Shown here: piece after piece, positions 60,172 through 64,000 of the stretch | Layout: each line of letters begins with the position of its first letter | How positions within the stretch are numbered: the stretch's first letter is position 1 | NCBI GenBank assembly: GCA_003220495.1 | Contig: QHSP01000035.1 | Coordinates: 1-64,000, forward strand | From: Candidatus Rokuibacteriota bacterium | GTDB lineage: Bacteria > Methylomirabilota > Methylomirabilia > Rokubacteriales > CSP1-6 | Direction: 5' to 3' | DNA length: 64,000 nt | Translations under genes and position numbers: made by a program | Notes under the pieces: model-generated | The model's database searches: none | Told to the model about the DNA's origin: nothing | The model's input: the letters and a program-made list of their open reading frames with translations, nothing else

Positions 60172-60217
60172 CGCGTCATTATTGCATAGGGATAGGGGGT
60201 CCGTTCATACTCGGAGG

Positions 60218-63200
60218 ATGGCGCGCGTCACGAAGAAGCATGAGGGCGTCAAGGGCCTCCTCGACAACCTCAACGAAGCGCTCGTCATCCTCGATCCCGC
60301 CCTCGAAGTCGTCGAGTGGAACCCGGCCATGGAGTCCCTCACGGGGGTGAAGTCGACCGACGCCATCGGACACAGCGCCGCCGCGATCTTGCCGCTGTTC
60401 CGTGACACGACCCTGGTCCCGCTGATCCGCCGTGCGCTCGCCGGCGAGACGCCCGATGCGGTCGAGCTCCCGCACACGGCCGCCGGCGACGATCGGGTCC
60501 TGTGGCTCAAAGCGCGCTGCGTGCCGTGGCGCGACGGCGAGGGGGCGATCACCGGCGCCGTCGCGCTGTTCAGCGACGTCAGCGACCAGCAGCGGCACGC
60601 GCTGCTGCTGCTGGCGATGGAGGCCATCGGCCACTCGCTCACCTCGTCGCTCGATCTCAACGAGGTGCTCGACACGATCGTCAACAAAGCGCTCGAGGTC
60701 ATGGGCGCCGAGTCGGCGATGGTCGTGCTGGGCGATGCGACCGTGCCCGAGTTCCGTGTGATGCGCGCGACAGGTCGCCTGAGCGCGCAGTACACGCACG
60801 TCGGCAGCATCCCCGTCGGCGGTGGGCCCGTCAGCGTGGCGGTGCGCGAAGGGCGCACCGTGACCACGCGCAACGTCCTGACCGACACGCGGCTCTGGCT
60901 CGCGCCTACCCGCCGCAGCGACATCGAGCGCGAGGGCTTCAAGGCCACCGCGGCGGCGCCGCTCGCGGTGAAAGACCGGATCCTCGGCGCGCTGGTCGTT
61001 CACTACTGGACCGAGCGCACCTTCGGCAGCGAGGAGACGGCCGCGCTCGAGTTCCTGGCCAAGCAGGCCGCCATCGCGATCCGCAACGCCTCGCTCTACG
61101 AGGCCGAGCACGCCGAGGCGACGCGCATCCGCGCGCTGACCAACGTCAACCGCCGCATCTCGAGCGCGCTCGAGCTGGACGCTTTGCTGCGAACGATTTC
61201 CGACTCGGCCGCCGGGCTCACCGGCGCGCGCCTGGTGACCTTCTGGCTGGCCGACGAGCAGCGCCGCACGCTGTCGTTCACCAGCAGCACCGTGCCCGAG
61301 ATGATGGAGTCCTACTCGCCGACCATCATGACCTACGAGCAGGGCGGAACGGGCTGGGTCGCCCGTCACCGCGAGCCGCTGATCATCGACGACATGCTCG
61401 CCGACGAGCGACTCGTGAATCGCCCCTGGACGGAGCGCTGGGGCATTCGCAGTTATGCGGGCTACCCGGTCCTCGCGGGCGACGAGCTGCTCGCGGTCAT
61501 GGCGCTCGGCCACACCGAGCCGCTGCGCTTCGGCAAGGACAAGCTCGACCTCATCGATCTCTTCCTGGCCCAGGCGGCCATCGCCATCCAGAACGCGCGA
61601 CTCTTTCGCGAGGCCAAGCGGCGCCGCGACGTGGCCGAGGTGCTCGCGCGTCTGGCCCGCGAGCTGACCTCGACCCTCGAGGTGGAGCCGATCGCCAAGC
61701 TGCTGGCGCGGGGCGCCGCGGAGCTGGTCAACGCGCGCGCCGCCGGCGTCTTCCTGATCGAGCCCGAGGATGGCTCGCTGCGCGCGACGTCGACCTACGG
61801 CGCCGACGCCGACATCATGCGCGAGCTGATCTTCAAGTCGGGCGAGGGCGCCGTGGGCCGCGCCATCGTCGATCGGCGGATCGTCATCACCGCCGACGTC
61901 CTGTCCGATCCGGCGATCCAGCTCGCGGCGTGGGTCCGCGAGCGCATCCGGGCGAGCGGCTACCGCGTGGTGGTGGGCGTGCCGCTCTTGACCCACGAGC
62001 GCGTCATCGGCGCCCTCGGCCTCGGCGCCGATCCCGGCAGCATGTTTTCGCGCGAGGAGCTGCAAACGCTCGAGGCGCTTGCCGACCAGGCATCGCTCGC
62101 GTTCGAGAACGCGCGTCTGTATGCCAGCGCGCGCGACAGCCTGGTGCGGCTGGGCGAGAAGCAGGTGCAGCTCGTGCAGGCGGCGAAGATGTCGGCGCTC
62201 GGCCAGCTCGTCTCCGGCGTCGCCCACGAGCTGAACAACCCGCTCAGCGTTATCGTGGGCTACGGCCAGCTCCTGCTCGCACGCGAGGTGCCGGCGGCGG
62301 TGCTGCGGCCGATCGAGCTGATGGTGAGCCAGGCCGACCGCATGGCGAAGATCGTCCGGAACCTCTTGCTCTTCGCCCGCCAGCGTCCGGCCGAGCGCAC
62401 GACCGTCAACATCAACGAAGTGCTCGAACAGACCCTGGCGCTCCGGATCAACCAGCTCACGGTCTCGGGCGTCGCCGTCGAGAAGAAGTTCGCCCGCGGC
62501 CTGCCGTCGGTCATGGCGGACCCGCATCAGCTCGAGCAGGTCTTCCTGAATCTGCTGCTGAACGCCGAGCAGGCGATGCTCGAGGGCAAGACCGGCGGCC
62601 GCATCGTCCTGAACACGACCGTGAGCCGTGACGGGCGCATGGTGCACGCCGAGGTGATCGATGACGGTCCCGGGATTCCACATGACGCGCTCCCCCACGT
62701 CTTCGAGCCCTTCTTCAGCACCAAGCCCGTCGGCAGCGGTACCGGCCTCGGGCTCTCGGTCTCGTACGGCATCGTCGAGGAGCACGGCGGCCACCTGGTC
62801 GTCGAGAGCCGCCCCGGCCGCACGATCTTCCGATTGGAGCTGCCAGTGGCGCAGACAGCGGCCGCCCAGCGCGCGGTGCCGGCAGGCTCGCCCATGATCG
62901 TCACGGGCGAAGGCCGCATCGCACTCGTCGTCGAGGACGAGGCGAGCGTGCTCGATCTGATCGTGACGATCCTGAGCCAGACCGGCTGGCGCGTGGACGT
63001 CGCCACCGGCGGCCGCGAAGGGCTCGAGCGCGTGCGCCGCCAGCGCTACCACCTGATCGTGTCCGACATCCGGATGCCCGACGGCGACGGAGAGTCGTTC
63101 TATCGCGCCGCGGTCCAGGACGATCCCGCGCTCGGCCAGCGCTTCATCTTCATCACGGGCGACACGGCCAACCGCGACGCATTCGCGTTCTTGAAGGACG

Positions 63201-63274
63201 CGGGCGTGCTGATTCTGGAAAAACCGTTCCAGCCCACGTACTTCCTCGACGCCGTCCGTCGCGTCACGTCGTGA
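60218..63274 (+). CDS. Hybrid histidine kinase: PAS, three GAF domains, kinase core, receiver
   Basis: A 1018-residue protein with no membrane helix. Residues about 10-130 are a PAS domain (LDNLNEALVILDPALEVVEWNPAME, FSDVSDQQRHALLLL). Three GAF domains follow (about 140-300, 310-480, 490-660), each ending in an IAIQNARLF-type helix. The HisKA His is in SGVAHELNNPLSVIVGYGQ, and the ATPase has FLNLLLNAEQAM, DDGPGIP and GTGLGLSVSYGIVEEHGG. The C-terminal receiver has VVEDEASVLDLI, VSDIRMPDGDG and LEKPFQP. The layout resembles NtrB-like or redox/light-sensing kinases. GGAGG abuts the ATG with no spacer, so the start is less sure. Confidence 0.9.
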   Translation: MARVTKKHEGVKGLLDNLNEALVILDPALEVVEWNPAMESLTGVKSTDAIGHSAAAILPLFRDTTLVPLIRRALAGETPDAVELPHTAAGDDRVLWLKARCVPWRDGEGAITGAVALFSDVSDQQRHALLLLAMEAIGHSLTSSLDLNEVLDTIVNKALEVMGAESAMVVLGDATVPEFRVMRATGRLSAQYTHVGSIPVGGGPVSVAVREGRTVTTRNVLTDTRLWLAPTRRSDIEREGFKATAAAPLAVKDRILGALVVHYWTERTFGSEETAALEFLAKQAAIAIRNASLYEAEHAEATRIRALTNVNRRISSALELDALLRTISDSAAGLTGARLVTFWLADEQRRTLSFTSSTVPEMMESYSPTIMTYEQGGTGWVARHREPLIIDDMLADERLVNRPWTERWGIRSYAGYPVLAGDELLAVMALGHTEPLRFGKDKLDLIDLFLAQAAIAIQNARLFREAKRRRDVAEVLARLARELTSTLEVEPIAKLLARGAAELVNARAAGVFLIEPEDGSLRATSTYGADADIMRELIFKSGEGAVGRAIVDRRIVITADVLSDPAIQLAAWVRERIRASGYRVVVGVPLLTHERVIGALGLGADPGSMFSREELQTLEALADQASLAFENARLYASARDSLVRLGEKQVQLVQAAKMSALGQLVSGVAHELNNPLSVIVGYGQLLLAREVPAAVLRPIELMVSQADRMAKIVRNLLLFARQRPAERTTVNINEVLEQTLALRINQLTVSGVAVEKKFARGLPSVMADPHQLEQVFLNLLLNAEQAMLEGKTGGRIVLNTTVSRDGRMVHAEVIDDGPGIPHDALPHVFEPFFSTKPVGSGTGLGLSVSYGIVEEHGGHLVVESRPGRTIFRLELPVAQTAAAQRAVPAGSPMIVTGEGRIALVVEDEASVLDLIVTILSQTGWRVDVATGGREGLERVRRQRYHLIVSDIRMPDGDGESFYRAAVQDDPALGQRFIFITGDTANRDAFAFLKDAGVLILEKPFQPTYFLDAVRRVTS

Positions 63275-63389
63275 GGAGCTCGGCCCTGAACTAGGTCGTT
63301 GGCGCTTCGGTCGCGCGACGTGACTCGTTCGGCTTCACGTCGTGATTGACACGGTCTCTCCGTCAGGCTAGTAGAGAGGCTGGGCCGCG

Positions 63390-63662
63390 ATGACCAAGGC
63401 CGAGATCGTAGCAATCATGGCGAAGAGTGCGGGCGGCTCGAAGACCTCCGCCGAGCGCGCCATGAACGCGTTCGTCGGCGGCATCGTCGAGTCGCTCCGC
63501 CGCGGCCGTCGCGTGACGATCTCCGGCTTCGGCACCTTCGTCGTCGCGCGCCGCGCCGCGCGCAACGGCCGCAACCCGCGCACCGGCAAGGAGATTCAGA
63601 TTCCGACGGCCAAGGTCCCGCGCTTCCGCCCGAGCCGCACGCTCAAGTCCGCGATTCGCTGA
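63390..63662 (+). CDS. HU-family nucleoid DNA-binding protein
   Basis: A 90-residue basic protein: MTKAEIVAIMAKSAGGSKTSAERAM, FVGGIVESLRRGRRVTISGFGTFVV and the DNA-arm region ARRAARNGRNPRTGKEIQIPTAKVPRFRPSRTLKSAI. The proline-containing arm (NPRTG) and GFGTF loop are HU/IHF hallmarks. It bends and compacts DNA as a dimer. It is a single gene, 115 bases after the kinase and just ahead of two tRNA genes. The ribosome site is weak. Confidence 0.94.
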   Translation: MTKAEIVAIMAKSAGGSKTSAERAMNAFVGGIVESLRRGRRVTISGFGTFVVARRAARNGRNPRTGKEIQIPTAKVPRFRPSRTLKSAIR

Positions 63663-63768
63663 CTCTGGTGGTGTCGCGTTTCCGGAGCTTCAGCTTCATC
63701 TTCATCTGAGGTGTTCTCCTGCGCGGGACGGTCGTTCATTGGAGGTATGGTAAGGTTGGGTGCGTTGG

Positions 63769-63842
63769 TGGGGGATCGTCTAGTGGTAGGACGCGTGGCT
63801 CTGGACCACGTAGCGGGGGTTCGAATCCTCCTCCCCCAGCCA
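63769..63842 (+). tRNA. tRNA-Gln (anticodon CTG)
   Basis: Acceptor strands TGGGGGA and TCCCCCA pair over seven bases. The anticodon stem CGTGG/CCACG encloses a seven-base loop CTCTGGA, giving anticodon CTG (reads CAG, glutamine). The T-arm GGGGGTTCGAATCCTCC is intact and CCA is encoded. 74 nucleotides. It is transcribed in the same direction as the tRNA-Glu 64 bases downstream, possibly as one unit. Confidence 0.93.
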
Positions 63843-63906
63843 ACAAATCTCGTGTAAGTTGCGGTCGCGTTCGTCGTGTTCGGCGTTGCGCTCGTTGCGC
63901 TTGGCC

Positions 63907-63982
63907 GGCCCCATCGTCTAGAGGCCCAGGACACGGCCCTCTCAAGGCTGAAACACGGGTTCGAATCCCGTTGGGGCCACCA
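63907..63982 (+). tRNA. tRNA-Glu (anticodon CTC)
   Basis: Acceptor strands GGCCCCA and TGGGGCC pair. The anticodon arm CGGCC-CTCTCAA-GGCTG holds anticodon CTC (reads GAG, glutamate). The T-arm ACGGGTTCGAATCCCGT is complete and CCA is encoded. 76 nucleotides. It follows tRNA-Gln, a common pairing in bacteria. Confidence 0.93.
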
Positions 63983-64000
63983 TGGCTGGTGGGACAGGTA

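Noticed and set aside
60179-63052. Very long open frame (957 codons) on the minus strand
   Set aside because: It lies antisense to a hybrid histidine kinase with full domain structure; its translation is Arg/Ala/His-rich with no recognisable domain. High GC makes such frames common.
63596-63945. Minus-strand frames across the tRNA genes
   Set aside because: They cover two perfectly folding tRNA genes and the end of the HU gene, and no protein similarity is visible.
1-64000. CRISPR arrays, rRNA genes, prophage or replication origin
   Set aside because: No regularly spaced repeat series, rRNA-like sequence, phage structural gene or DnaA-box cluster was seen.

Overview
The window is high-GC bacterial chromosome, densely coding, with many co-directional genes joined by 4-base ATGA or GTGA overlaps. 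It carries quinone genes, outer-membrane envelope genes, Rieske and TauD/TfdA oxygenases, HyuA/HyuB, CoA-transferase and amidase genes. That mix suggests an uncultured, Gram-negative, aerobic soil or sediment heterotroph. A Rokubacteria/Methylomirabilota-type lineage would fit, but no rRNA or phylogenetic marker was read, so this is inference.

Left edge (1-1977): a cut-off IS481-like transposase with its terminal repeat, then a short array that looks like integron gene cassettes. Two attC-like sites (500-568 and 1185-1247) flank a Doc/antitoxin pair. They are followed by a truncated SMI1/KNR4-like gene and an internally deleted dihydrofolate-reductase-family gene.

1974-7504 (minus strand): a five-gene overlapping operon that reads as a small orphan natural-product pathway. 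It encodes a carrier protein, a condensation-like acyltransferase, an FAD oxidoreductase, an acyl-adenylating enzyme and a flavin enzyme with halogenase motifs. 7600-8241 holds two small secreted proteins.

8349-21460: oxidative catabolism. It has a Rieske oxygenase, two HsaA-like flavin monooxygenases, a TfdA-like dioxygenase, a decayed VapBC-like pair, HyuB/HyuA, and a class III aminotransferase next to a Tat-exported spermidine-dehydrogenase-like flavoprotein.

21477-35100: DUF1326/DUF2182 genes, then an envelope cluster on both strands. That cluster has a LicC-like nucleotidyltransferase, a PhyH dioxygenase, a 70-residue membrane protein, a TagF-like transferase, a YejM/PbgA-like sulfatase-fold protein and a divergent YidC. 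A hydrolase, a hybrid histidine kinase and a five-repeat S1-domain protein follow.

35138-47628: more catabolism and transport. It has a Tat amidohydrolase, two carboxymuconolactone-decarboxylase-family proteins, a two-subunit ring-hydroxylating dioxygenase, a CaiB-type CoA-transferase, two MFS carriers, a HAD-like protein, a D-threonine-aldolase-like enzyme, a methyltransferase and an amidase.

47845-56885: small hypotheticals, a beta-lactamase/NamZ fusion, a polysaccharide deacetylase with a DUF4015 glycosidase-like protein, an alpha/beta hydrolase, an enolase-superfamily enzyme and a MetX-like lipoprotein.

56983-63982: the quinone operon (small membrane protein, UbiD, UbiA, UbiE/MenG), a PAS/GAF hybrid histidine kinase, an HU protein, and tRNA-Gln(CTG) and tRNA-Glu(CTC). 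No CRISPR array, rRNA, replication origin or prophage was seen.
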